Source: JBDGYW01 sp964518955 (GTDB lineage Bacteria > Gemmatimonadota > Gemmatimonadetes > Gemmatimonadales > GWC2-71-9). Taken from it: a stretch of 64,000 nucleotides of DNA. The position numbers were made by a program, and so were the translations under genes. Positions 34,852 through 43,979 of the stretch are shown here, piece by piece. How positions within the stretch are numbered: the first letter of the stretch is position 1; each line of letters begins with the position of its first letter. The stretch lies in the NCBI GenBank assembly GCA_964518955.1, contig CAZFHS010000004.1:1-64000 (forward strand). The letters are read 5' to 3'. The notes below the pieces were generated by a model. The model worked only from the letters and a program-made list of their open reading frames with translations. It was not told the origin of the DNA and ran no database searches.

Positions 34852-37574
34852 GCTTTAGGCTGTCCCGCAGTTATTACCGAGTGCTGCTCCTGTTCTACCC
34901 AAGGAAGTTTCGAGTCTGCTACTCGTCCGACCTGGAACAGGCGTTCATCGAATCGATGAGGATCCAACGAGGACGGCTAGGCTGGATCGGCATTCCGTAC
35001 TCCTGGGTGCGGGCACTCGGTGACACCATAGTCGAATCCGGAACGCAGCGCCGAATCGCCAAACACGCACAGTTGGCTCACGACCAAAACCTCACGGCGG
35101 AACAAAGAGCAATGATTTCCTCTATCATCCAGGACGTGCGCTTCTCCGCGCGCGCACTATTAAAAAACCCCGCCTTCACAATTGTTGCGGTACTCACTCT
35201 CGCTCTCGGAATCGGAGCCAACACGGCTGTATTCAGCGTCGTCAACACCGTTTTGCTGCGGCCGTTGCCATACGAGGACCCGGAACAGTTGGCGGTGATC
35301 TGGACGAATTTCGGACCAGACCTTCCTCAAAACTGGGTCTCGGGGCCTGAGCTGGAAGAAATCAGGGAATTCAACACCACGTTCGAAGCTGTGGGCGTGA
35401 CGGTCTTCACCACACTCACGGTAACTGGAGACGGTGAACCGGCTCAGCTAGGTGCGGGCGGTGTTTCGGGCGACTTCTTCCGCGTGCTAGGAGTGAATGC
35501 TGCTGTAGGGCGTACGATCTTGCCGGAGGATGACTCTCCTGAAGTCGAGCGCGTGGTGATGATCAGCGATGGCCTCTGGAACCGCAGGTTTGGCGGGGAG
35601 CGTTCGGTAATCGGCAAGACGCTTTTCGCGGACGGGCAGAGCTTCACGATTGTCGGCGTCCTTCCACCTGATTTCAAGCTGCTGCACCCTGATTTGCAGA
35701 TGCCCGACAATGTGGGCATGTGGGCTCCTATCACGCCCATACTGGGAGGCAACTACAACCAACTTCCGCGCGGCAACCACTTCCTTCGCGCCGTTGGCAG
35801 GATGAAAGCCAATACCAGCCTCGCCCAGGCCAGAATCGACCTGGATCGAGTTGCAACCGAAATGCAAACGACCACCCCCGAGTATTACGACCGCGTTGAG
35901 GGTTGGGGATTGACGGTGTACTCGCTGCACGGGGACCTGGTCGAGTCGGTCAAACCCGCGCTGCTCGTGCTCCTTGGTGGCGTCGCATTCGTATTGCTCA
36001 TAGCCTGCGCCAACGTCGCCAACCTGCAGTTGGTGCGGGCTACGGGGCGCGAACGCGAAATCGCCGTGCGCTCTGCATTGGGTGCCGGCAGATCGCGACT
36101 AGTTCAACAGTTCTTGACCGAGAGCATAGTGCTCTCTGCGGTGGGCGGAGCTTTAGGTTTGCTCACAGGATTCGGCCTGCTAAAGACACTGGTGGTGCTC
36201 GCACCCAAGGCGCTGCCGCGCCGGGGTGACATAGGTATCGACGGAAGTGTGCTGCTGTTCACGCTCGCGGTAGCAGTTGTGACCGGTTTTCTCTTTGGCC
36301 TTGCCCCCATCATCCATGGAATCAAGGAGTCACTCGTTGGCTCGCTCAAGGAAGGCGGGCATGGAAGCGGCACAGGTGCGCAGCGCGGGCACACGCGAGA
36401 TGGTCTGGTAATCGCCGAGGTAGCTCTTGCGCTAGTGCTGTTGATCGGCGCCGGACTGATGATGAAGAGCTTCATGAACCTCCAAGCCACCGACCCCGGG
36501 TTCAGAGCCGACAACCTGCTCACGCTGAGAGTCTCCCTTCCGGAAACACGGTACGATGGTGTCGAGAGTGTACATCAGTTCTACGATCAGGTGCTGGCGA
36601 ACACAGCCTCCCTTCCTGGCGTGGTGTCGGCGGGCGCGATAACCCATCTACCTCTGAGTGGCGCATATGCCTCAGGGACCACTCGCGTCAACTCGAGCGA
36701 GGTCGTACCAGAAGAGGGATGGGCGTTTGAAGCGGAACGGCGTTGGGTCAGCCCCGACTATTTCAGAGCGATGGGCGTTGATCTGGTGCGGGGTAGATAC
36801 TTCACAAACCTCGACAACATGGACGGAGCATGGGTAGCAATCGTGGACGAAGAATTCGTACGACGATTCTGGCCCAACGAGAACCCAATCGGGAAGGGGG
36901 TATCGATACACCGAGACGAGAACGGCGAGCAGGTTTGGCGTGAGATTGTGGGCGTCGTGCGGCATTCTCGTCACTACGAGTTGAACTCGGTAGGACGGGA
37001 GCAGGCCTACTACCCTTACAAGCAGGGATTGCAGCGGTCTATGTACATGGCCGTCCGGACAGAAACCGACCCGCTGAGCCTCGCGGCGGCGGCCAGGAAC
37101 GAAATCTGGACCATCGATCCCAACCAACCGGTTTCCGAAGTGAGGGCGATGAGCGAGCTCGTTGCGGCGTCGGTGTCGCAGCCCAGGTTCAACTTCTTGC
37201 TCATCGGATCTTTCGCCGGCGTAGCGCTGTTACTGGCAACCGTAGGGATCTACGGAGTCATCTCTTATTCAGTCAGCCAGCGCAACCACGAAATCGGTGT
37301 GCGAATGGCACTCGGCGCAGCTGGTCGTGACGTACTGAGGCTGGTGCTGCGTCAGGGGATTATTGTGACTGCAATCGGATTGGCCATCGGTGTGGTGGGA
37401 GCCTTCTTGCTCACCAGGCTACTGACCAACATGCTGTACGGCGTGAGCCAGGTCGATCTGGTGACATATTCAGCGGTGGTCGTGCTGCTGGGTGGAGTTG
37501 CACTAGCCGCTTGTGCCGTGCCCGCATTGCGCGCCAGTCGCGTGCATCCGGTGGTAGTACTGAAGCAGGACTGA
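34848..37574 (+). CDS. ADOP-type ABC permease (MacB/FtsX-like), unit 2
   Basis: 908 residues. A cytoplasmic prefix domain (about 5-75, L-L-F-Y-P-R) is followed by the first helix around 105-130 with the T-L-A-L-G-I-G-A-N-T-A-V-F-S motif, a periplasmic core, three helices, a second core and the last three helices. Both A-L-G-A coupling motifs are present (V-R-S-A-L-G-A and V-R-M-A-L-G-A). It probably moves or senses a small molecule or lipid together with an unlinked ATPase; macrolide-type export is only one option. It converges on the unit 3 permease with 9 bases between the stops. Confidence 0.9.
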   Translation: MSFRLSRSYYRVLLLFYPRKFRVCYSSDLEQAFIESMRIQRGRLGWIGIPYSWVRALGDTIVESGTQRRIAKHAQLAHDQNLTAEQRAMISSIIQDVRFSARALLKNPAFTIVAVLTLALGIGANTAVFSVVNTVLLRPLPYEDPEQLAVIWTNFGPDLPQNWVSGPELEEIREFNTTFEAVGVTVFTTLTVTGDGEPAQLGAGGVSGDFFRVLGVNAAVGRTILPEDDSPEVERVVMISDGLWNRRFGGERSVIGKTLFADGQSFTIVGVLPPDFKLLHPDLQMPDNVGMWAPITPILGGNYNQLPRGNHFLRAVGRMKANTSLAQARIDLDRVATEMQTTTPEYYDRVEGWGLTVYSLHGDLVESVKPALLVLLGGVAFVLLIACANVANLQLVRATGREREIAVRSALGAGRSRLVQQFLTESIVLSAVGGALGLLTGFGLLKTLVVLAPKALPRRGDIGIDGSVLLFTLAVAVVTGFLFGLAPIIHGIKESLVGSLKEGGHGSGTGAQRGHTRDGLVIAEVALALVLLIGAGLMMKSFMNLQATDPGFRADNLLTLRVSLPETRYDGVESVHQFYDQVLANTASLPGVVSAGAITHLPLSGAYASGTTRVNSSEVVPEEGWAFEAERRWVSPDYFRAMGVDLVRGRYFTNLDNMDGAWVAIVDEEFVRRFWPNENPIGKGVSIHRDENGEQVWREIVGVVRHSRHYELNSVGREQAYYPYKQGLQRSMYMAVRTETDPLSLAAAARNEIWTIDPNQPVSEVRAMSELVAASVSQPRFNFLLIGSFAGVALLLATVGIYGVISYSVSQRNHEIGVRMALGAAGRDVLRLVLRQGIIVTAIGLAIGVVGAFLLTRLLTNMLYGVSQVDLVTYSAVVVLLGGVALAACAVPALRASRVHPVVVLKQD

Positions 37575-37583
37575 CGCCCACGG

Positions 37584-40274
37584 TCACTCCTGCCGCAGCA
37601 CCTCCACCGGGTCAACGTTGGTTGCGCGCCGAGCAGGGAAGTAGCTGGCACAAAGTGCTGCCGTTGCGACTAGTAGAGAGACAGCAACTAGAGTCAGCGG
37701 ATCTGTCGGGCTCGTCTCGAACAGGAGACTCGTCATCACGCGCGAGACGCCGAGAGCCAAGGTGATCCCTATTCCCAACCCGATGCTGGTCAGAAGCAAA
37801 CCGCGGGCGAGGTAGTTCCGCATGACCGTGTTGGCGCCTGCGCCGAGCGCCAACCGAATGCCTATCTCGTGCGCTCTTTGTTGAACCGTGTACGCAAGAA
37901 CGCCATAGATACCGACAAATGCCAGCAACGCGGCCAATCCAGACAGACAGCTCAGTACAAAGATTCTGAATCGCGGGTTGGCAACCGCAGTGGAGTTGTT
38001 GATGCGTTCATCGATCTGCAGCACTCGTACGGGAACTTCAGGGTCGATCGCCGCAAGGGCATCCTGGACGACAGGCGTGATGACGGTCGGATCGATCGCG
38101 GTACGTAGAATGATCCATTGGTACCAGTGGGGCCACTGCGCCAGCGGAATGTGGTGCGACGGGAGAGGATCCATGTTGAGCCGGTACCGCACGTCGCCGA
38201 CGACTCCCACAACCGTCAGCCAAACTGAGTCTCTGACGGCATCGCCTCCGCCTATCCTTCGGCCCAATGGATTTTCGTTGGGCCAATAGCGATTTGCCAT
38301 TGCTTCGCTGACCACGGTGACCAACGTACTGCCTTGCGTGTCATCCTCCGTGAACCCACGTCCCACGACAATAGGCATGCCCATCGTGGAGAAGTACTCG
38401 GGAGTAATCGTAGATTCGTGATTGACTGTCTCAACGAACCCATCGGAGGTTTCGATCACGACCGGAGGCGTCGACCAGCCGCCCACAAATGGCATTTGAT
38501 TCGCACTACCCACCGAACTAACGCCCGGAATCGCTCGCAGTCGTTCACTGAGATCTTCGAAGAATCGGAACGATGCTTTGTCTGACTCACGGTATCGAGC
38601 GGGAAGTGCGACGCCCATTGTGAGGAGGTTTTCCGAGTCAAAGCCGAACTCGACCGACGTCAGGCGTGTGAGGCTCCTGATGAACAACCCAGCACCAACG
38701 AGCAGAACAAAGGCCAGTGCCACCTCTGCCACCACCAATGATGCTTGCGTCTTGTTTCGCATTCGTCCGGCAGTGGCCCCGCGGCTACCGTCCTGCAGCA
38801 CCTCAACAATCGGCGTTCCAATCGCACGGAGCGCCGGCAAAACCCCTGTCAACAATCCTGTCAGGATTGAGAGTGCACCGGCGAACAGAAGCATCGTGTA
38901 GTCGACGGTGATCGTGTCGGCGCGTGGCAACCCACCTGGAAACGCTGCCGTAAACGGTGCGACGCCCAGAACAGCGAACGCGCACCCAGCGATTCCGCCG
39001 GCAAGCAACAGCAGGATGCCCTCTGTCAGGTGCTGCACTAGCAATCTTCTGCGACCAGCACCGAGTGCGATGCGGATTCCGAGTTCACGCCGGCGTTCCG
39101 TGGCTCGCACTAGTAGGAGGTTTGCGATGTTCGCGCATGCGATCAGCAAGACCAATCCCACTGCCCCGAGCAGCAGCACGAGGCTAGCCTGTACATCGGC
39201 CACCACCAGCGATTTGCGTGGAAACAGGCCGATACCGTGCTCGCTTTCCTCAGGGTGCAGCTCGCCGACGCGCAGAGCGACTTGGTCGACATCGAGTTGG
39301 GCGGCATGTAGCGAGATTCCTGGTTTGAGACGCGCAAGCACCTGGAGATAGCCACTACTTCTCACCGGTGATGTCTTGCGCCGGTCCTCGAAGGTCACCC
39401 AGACCTCGACGCCATCATTCGGAAACCCGAACTCGGGCGGCATTACGCCGACAACCTGGTACGAGTATCCCGCCAACACTATCTGACGGCCGACAATATC
39501 CTGGTCGGCCCCATACCTACCTTGCCAGAGACTGTGGCTCAAAATCGCGAGGTCACCGGCACCTACATCATCATCTCGTGGCTGAAAAGTGCGCCCCATC
39601 ATCGGCGCGATGCCGAGAGCGATGAACACACCCGACGTTGCCATCGCACCGCTCACCCTTTCGGCCCGATCGCCACCGGTAACAGTAAGCGTTGTTGTGA
39701 AATAGGCCCCGACACTCTCAAACGAAGAACTCATCCTGGCCCAATCGCCGTACACTTCGTAAGGGACCGCGTACAGGTTCGCCAATCCACTGGGTGTGGG
39801 GTTTCGTCCAGTCACCTCGGGATCGATTCGATAGACGCTGACTAGCTGTTCGGCATTGGGATAGGGGAGCGGCTTCAAAAGGACCCAATACACCAGGCTG
39901 AAAATAGTGGTGTTGGCTCCGATGCCGAGGCCCAGCGTAACCGCCGCAGCCAACGTGAAACCCGGCTTCTTGATCAGCTGTCGAGCGGCCATTCGTACAT
40001 CGTCGAATAACGTTCCCAAGCGCACTCGCCATTCCCCACCCTGCTCCGGCAGGGAATCGGGTGACTTCGCCCAGTCCGTCAAATGACGAAAGACCATGCC
40101 TATTACGTGCCTCCAATACCAAACCGAGGCCGACATGCGCGACCCCGTTTCAACATGCTCGAGAAACTCCTCTCGCGCATCACCGATAATGCTCCGGCCA
40201 ACGACGCCTTCGGGCACGACCAACCGCAACAATCGCTCGGCCGCGCGTGGCGGTTCCGGATGATGAGAAGTCAC
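37584..40274 (-). CDS. ADOP-type ABC permease (MacB/FtsX-like), unit 3
   Basis: 896 residues. Its N-terminal cytoplasmic domain (about 1-75) differs from those of units 1 and 2: it carries G-D-x-x-E-E-F and a W-Y-W-R-H-V helix, typical of the alternative permease prefix domain. The remaining layout is the usual duplicated MacB/FtsX one, with A-L-G-A motifs in both halves (I-R-I-A-L-G-A and I-R-L-A-L-G-A). Unlike the other two, its prefix is followed by a helix that may itself span the membrane. The start overlaps the PadR stop by ATGA. Confidence 0.9.
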   Translation of the reverse strand: MTSHHPEPPRAAERLLRLVVPEGVVGRSIIGDAREEFLEHVETGSRMSASVWYWRHVIGMVFRHLTDWAKSPDSLPEQGGEWRVRLGTLFDDVRMAARQLIKKPGFTLAAAVTLGLGIGANTTIFSLVYWVLLKPLPYPNAEQLVSVYRIDPEVTGRNPTPSGLANLYAVPYEVYGDWARMSSSFESVGAYFTTTLTVTGGDRAERVSGAMATSGVFIALGIAPMMGRTFQPRDDDVGAGDLAILSHSLWQGRYGADQDIVGRQIVLAGYSYQVVGVMPPEFGFPNDGVEVWVTFEDRRKTSPVRSSGYLQVLARLKPGISLHAAQLDVDQVALRVGELHPEESEHGIGLFPRKSLVVADVQASLVLLLGAVGLVLLIACANIANLLLVRATERRRELGIRIALGAGRRRLLVQHLTEGILLLLAGGIAGCAFAVLGVAPFTAAFPGGLPRADTITVDYTMLLFAGALSILTGLLTGVLPALRAIGTPIVEVLQDGSRGATAGRMRNKTQASLVVAEVALAFVLLVGAGLFIRSLTRLTSVEFGFDSENLLTMGVALPARYRESDKASFRFFEDLSERLRAIPGVSSVGSANQMPFVGGWSTPPVVIETSDGFVETVNHESTITPEYFSTMGMPIVVGRGFTEDDTQGSTLVTVVSEAMANRYWPNENPLGRRIGGGDAVRDSVWLTVVGVVGDVRYRLNMDPLPSHHIPLAQWPHWYQWIILRTAIDPTVITPVVQDALAAIDPEVPVRVLQIDERINNSTAVANPRFRIFVLSCLSGLAALLAFVGIYGVLAYTVQQRAHEIGIRLALGAGANTVMRNYLARGLLLTSIGLGIGITLALGVSRVMTSLLFETSPTDPLTLVAVSLLVATAALCASYFPARRATNVDPVEVLRQE

Positions 40275-40606
40275 AGGTTTGGCTCCCCCAGAACTCCGTC
40301 GAGGCCATGCCAGAGTCGGTGAAGAGCATCACGCGACGTCCGAAGCGCTCGCACTCCAGGAGAGGTCACACTGAACCTCCGCCTCGGATGTCCACCTCGG
40401 CCGGGCGTTGCTTCTTCCACCTCCCACTCGACGAACCCCTTGTCATCGAGACGCTCCAGCGTCTTGTACAATGCTCCTCTCGAAACCCGCCTTCCGGCCT
40501 GCTTGTCTAGCTCACGAAGAACCGACAAGGCGAAGGCGTCGTCCTCGAGACGCAGGATCGCCAGCAGCACCATCTGCTCGAACTCACCCGGATAGGTGGG
40601 CGTCAT
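40271..40606 (-). CDS. PadR-family transcriptional regulator (unit 3)
   Basis: 111 residues. It belongs to the PadR group but has the variant G-E-F-E-Q-M-V-L-L-A-I-L-R-L (7-20) start helix typical of regulators of prefix-type-2 permeases. S-R-G-A-L-Y-K-T-L is the recognition helix and G-G-H-P-R-R-R-F-S the wing. Its start lies beside two exact 16-base direct repeats that each contain TGTCGACA, the most likely operator. It is divergent from the BamA-like gene. Confidence 0.9.
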   Translation of the reverse strand: MTPTYPGEFEQMVLLAILRLEDDAFALSVLRELDKQAGRRVSRGALYKTLERLDDKGFVEWEVEEATPGRGGHPRRRFSVTSPGVRALRTSRDALHRLWHGLDGVLGEPNL

Positions 40607-40625
40607 GAATCACCCCATGTGTATG

Positions 40626-40662
40626 CATTGTCGACATCGATGCAGACATTGTCGACATCGAT
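40626..40662 (-). promoter_or_regulatory. Two 16-base direct repeats, probable PadR operator of unit 3
   Basis: CATTGTCGACATCGAT occurs at 40626-40641 and 40647-40662, a spacing of 21 bases or two helical turns. Each copy has the palindrome TGTCGACA at its centre. The repeats end 20 bases upstream of the PadR start and lie in the divergent gap, so they may control both directions. Confidence 0.6.
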
Positions 40663-40793
40663 ACTGTAACTACGGCGGCAACGTCGAGATGGTTTCATCG
40701 CCGGTCGGTAGCGCTCTCTATGAGCCGGCTTTAGCTTTGCGATGTTGCATGACGCTCCTATGCTACCAGAGAGGAACCGACATTCTGAACGGT

Positions 40794-42221
40794 GTGAGTT
40801 CAAAGGTGTTTCAGCGCTTCGCTTATGTGGCAGTGATAGTGTTTGCCTCGGTGAGCGGCGCGGAGGCACAAGAGCGTCCTCCCCGAGCTGACAGCGCAGT
40901 TGTGACCTTGGGAAACGGTATCGGTCAGAGTTACTGGGGACAAATTCCACCAGCTAACGACTCGACCTCCGAGAGAATCCTGAGCCGGCCCATGCCAATG
41001 TGGGAGGGCATGCTGGTGTGGCCATACCGGGTCATCACCTTCCCGCTCAAAGCGCTGTCGAGCGGAGCCGGTGAGACTCTCGAATATTTGGACGAGACTA
41101 AGGTCCTCAGCAGAATCAGCGGTCTGTTGGGCCCTAGAACCGGTCCCTTCGGAGTACTGATGCAGGTAGAGGCCGGTGGGCTCTCCGGGTTCGGCGGTGG
41201 CGTCGCCCTGGAGCACGATGCTTTCTTCGGCCCGAGAAACCGTTTCAGGCTCTATGGCACCACCACAGTCACAGGAACTCACCGCGCCAGCGTCGGCATG
41301 AGGTTCGGCGTGGGATCGTCTGGCGAGATCGATCTTGGGGCCGGGTTCAGGGTCCGCCCCAATGCCCGTTACTTCGGCATAGGGTACGAGACGGAGAAGA
41401 TCAATGAGTCGTTCTACACTCAGAGACTCCTCTGGTCGGGAGCGAGCTATCGAAGGGGACTTGGTGCGGACCTGTTCCTGAGCGGCGACGCACTGTTTTC
41501 GAGCATCGACGCCAAATTGCCTCGTGAGGACGACAACATCCCGCTCGAGATTGTGTTCGCTGACGCCCTTCCCGTCGGGTACGGATCGACTACCCACGGA
41601 ATGACATTGGGCGCCGCATTGACTCACGGATCCGTGACCGAGACCGGTCGTCCGGAGAGCGGAGGCAGTCGTCGACTTCGCACCACGTACTACCGCGGGT
41701 TGGGAAGCGACGAGTCGGAATTCTGGACGTACCGAGTGGATCTGCAACAATTCGTGCAACTCTGGTACAGGTATCACGTTCTGGCGGTTCGGACTCATGT
41801 CACATGGTTGGACCAGGTCGGACAAACCCCGATTCCATTCCAACGCCTCATGACCAACGACGATCCCGACCTCCTGCGTGGATTCCGGGATTTCCGTTGG
41901 CGCGATCGAGGAATGGCCGTGTTCTCCGCAGAATATCGGTGGCCACTATGGGTGCTCACTCACGCTGATGCTACAGGCCTGGACCTGTACCTTCACACCG
42001 ACGTCGGACAGGTGTTTTCGAATATCGACCAAATACGATGGGAGAACCTAACAGTCTCGTACGGCGCGGGAATCAGGATACTCGGCAAGCGGGGTTTTGT
42101 TCTGAGGTTCGAATATGCGCGCAGCAACGAAGACACGGTGTGGCGATTGCGCGGAGATCAAGTATTTCAATTCACTAGAGGCGGCTTTTTCTATGGGCGC
42201 GACCCGGTTCCAGCACGTTAG
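40794..42221 (+). CDS. BamA/D15-like outer-membrane beta-barrel protein
   Basis: About 475 residues from the GTG at 40794; this start is uncertain because the best purine tract (GAGGAA at 40771-40776) is 17 bases away, and in-frame CTG (40785), ATT (40782) or ATG (40749) codons are alternatives. A signal peptide ends G-A-E-A-Q. The rest is rich in alternating aromatic and glycine strands, with the F-G-x-G-V-A-L-E start of the barrel, an L-R-G-F-R-D-F-R-W-R-D-R lid-loop-like segment (related to the VRGF/Y motif of BamA) and a final strand ending in aromatic residues. No POTRA domain is visible. It overlaps the kinase-like gene downstream by 29 bases, so they are co-transcribed. Confidence 0.72.
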   Translation: MSSKVFQRFAYVAVIVFASVSGAEAQERPPRADSAVVTLGNGIGQSYWGQIPPANDSTSERILSRPMPMWEGMLVWPYRVITFPLKALSSGAGETLEYLDETKVLSRISGLLGPRTGPFGVLMQVEAGGLSGFGGGVALEHDAFFGPRNRFRLYGTTTVTGTHRASVGMRFGVGSSGEIDLGAGFRVRPNARYFGIGYETEKINESFYTQRLLWSGASYRRGLGADLFLSGDALFSSIDAKLPREDDNIPLEIVFADALPVGYGSTTHGMTLGAALTHGSVTETGRPESGGSRRLRTTYYRGLGSDESEFWTYRVDLQQFVQLWYRYHVLAVRTHVTWLDQVGQTPIPFQRLMTNDDPDLLRGFRDFRWRDRGMAVFSAEYRWPLWVLTHADATGLDLYLHTDVGQVFSNIDQIRWENLTVSYGAGIRILGKRGFVLRFEYARSNEDTVWRLRGDQVFQFTRGGFFYGRDPVPAR

Positions 42222-43908
42222 GCAACCTCGCGCCATCGCGGCGTTGTGCTTTGCTACCGGAGCCGGCGCGATCGTGGCGAATGCGGAGCTGCGGGACGCA
42301 CCCGTTGTGTGGCACGACAATGACCGCCAGGACATCGCTCAGCCGACACGTCGAGACCCAAACCTGACTCGTGACGCTATCGAGTCGAGCTTCTTCCGGC
42401 CGATGGGTCGCCTATTCAACCCGGCGCGAATAGCGCGCCACGTGGGTAGCCTGTTCGGGGGCGATCACGTACGGCCCGCCGAGAACGTGAACAGCCTCGA
42501 CGAGGTACCGAACTCGACATGGTTCACCAACCGTATCGGGCTCTTTCCAGTAACATCCGAAGATGCGGCACGAGGTCCGTCGACCGGAACCGGACCCGAT
42601 CGACGCGGTGCCTGGACGGTGGTCGGAGCCAAAACAGAGGGGATTACTCCTGGATTCACGATTCGCGACGCTGTCGGCGACCGGTATCTGATCAAGTTCG
42701 ATCCACCCGGATACATCGGTATGACCATTGCTGCCGGCGTGATTTCGGGCCGAATCCTACACACCGCGGGGTACAACGTCACAGAAGACTTCGTTGTCAG
42801 CTTCCGACGTGAAGACCTGGTTGTCGGTGACGATGTGGAGATCGATTTGGCCGACGACGTCAGCCGAACCATGACCGAGGCCGACCTGGAGGAGATACTA
42901 GAGAGCGTCGAAGCATCGCCTGACGGGTCATGGCGCGCCGTGGCAAGCAAGTTCCTGAGCGGAACCAACGTCGGGCCTTTCGACTGGCGCGGGACACGCA
43001 ACGACGACCTGAACGATCGTATCGACCACGAAGACAGGCGCGAACTGCGCGGGTTCCGCATCTTCTCGGCGTGGCTCTGCCACTTCGACACCAAACAGGG
43101 CAATACTCTGGACATGTACGTGGAGGAGAACGGTTGAAGGTTCCTGCGCCACTATGTGATCGACTTCGCCAGCTCGCTCGGCGCAGGTGCGCAAGGACCA
43201 TTTCCGACGGCGTGTCACGAGTACTCCATCGACTTCGCTGCGACTTTTGGTCGAGCACTGACGCTAGGATTCGCGGAAGACCCTTGGCGCCGTCTCGAGC
43301 GCCCAGAGGGGCTCGATGAGGTAGGCTACTTCGAGAGCGAGATCTTCTCTCCGAAGGCGTTCAAGCCCACCAAACCCAACGCAGCGTTCGCAAACCTCAC
43401 TGACCGTGACGGGTATTGGGCCGCAAAGATAATTTCCGCTTTCAGCGACGCCCATCTAGAGGCAGTTGTGGATGAAGGCCGCTACGCCGACCCCGAGGCG
43501 ACTCGCTGGATTGCGCGTGTCCTAGCCGAGCGGCGCGACAAGATTGCCCGGTACTTCTTCGACAGGGTCCCGCCTCTGGACTTCTTCGTGTATGATGACG
43601 GTGAGCTGAGTTTCCACGACTTGGGAGCCGAACGTGGAATCTATCCTGGCCATTCGCCTCGCTACCGGCTCAGAGTAGCGGCATCAACATCCGACCGCGA
43701 GCGAGGCCAGTGGACGACTTGGCAGGAACTCCAGGAGGCACGGGCAGACCTCGAAGATGTCATTGGCCAAACCGGCATCGGCCAGGTTGCGATATCGGAA
43801 CCGTTTCTTGCAGTCCAGGTGCAAGTGAGCCGCGGGTCCAATTGGAGCTCGTCCGTTATAGCATACATAGCCAGGAGAAGTGGACGGGTAGTGGCAGTAG
43901 ACCGGTGA
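42193..43908 (+). pseudogene. Exported kinase-like protein interrupted by an in-frame TGA
   Basis: One continuous frame of 571 codons broken by a TGA at codon 315 (43135-43137). Both halves are coding: the first (314 residues) has an N-terminal hydrophobic signal, K168 in Y-L-I-K-F-D, and H-F-D-T-K-Q-G-N (297-304); the second resumes at once with H-Y-V-I-D-F-A-S-S-L-G, D324. The spacing of lysine, H-x-D-x-x-x-x-N and D-F suggests a CotH/HipA-like kinase fold, and the stop falls between the catalytic and metal-binding motifs. A CGA-to-TGA change would explain it. No selenocysteine insertion hairpin was seen. It overlaps the BamA-like gene, implying a shared job in the envelope. Confidence 0.65.
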
Positions 43909-43979
43909 GTAAAGTAGCGTTGCATAGACCGGAACCAGATATGCGTCGAGTCTGACGCAGTGAGAAGGACGGCACGAAC

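Noticed and set aside
40626..40662. CRISPR array
   Set aside because: Only two repeats of 16 bases with a 5-base gap, in a promoter position; no cas gene nearby.
43135..43137. Selenocysteine at the in-frame TGA
   Set aside because: I saw no SECIS-like hairpin just downstream and no redox motif near the codon; a nonsense change is simpler.
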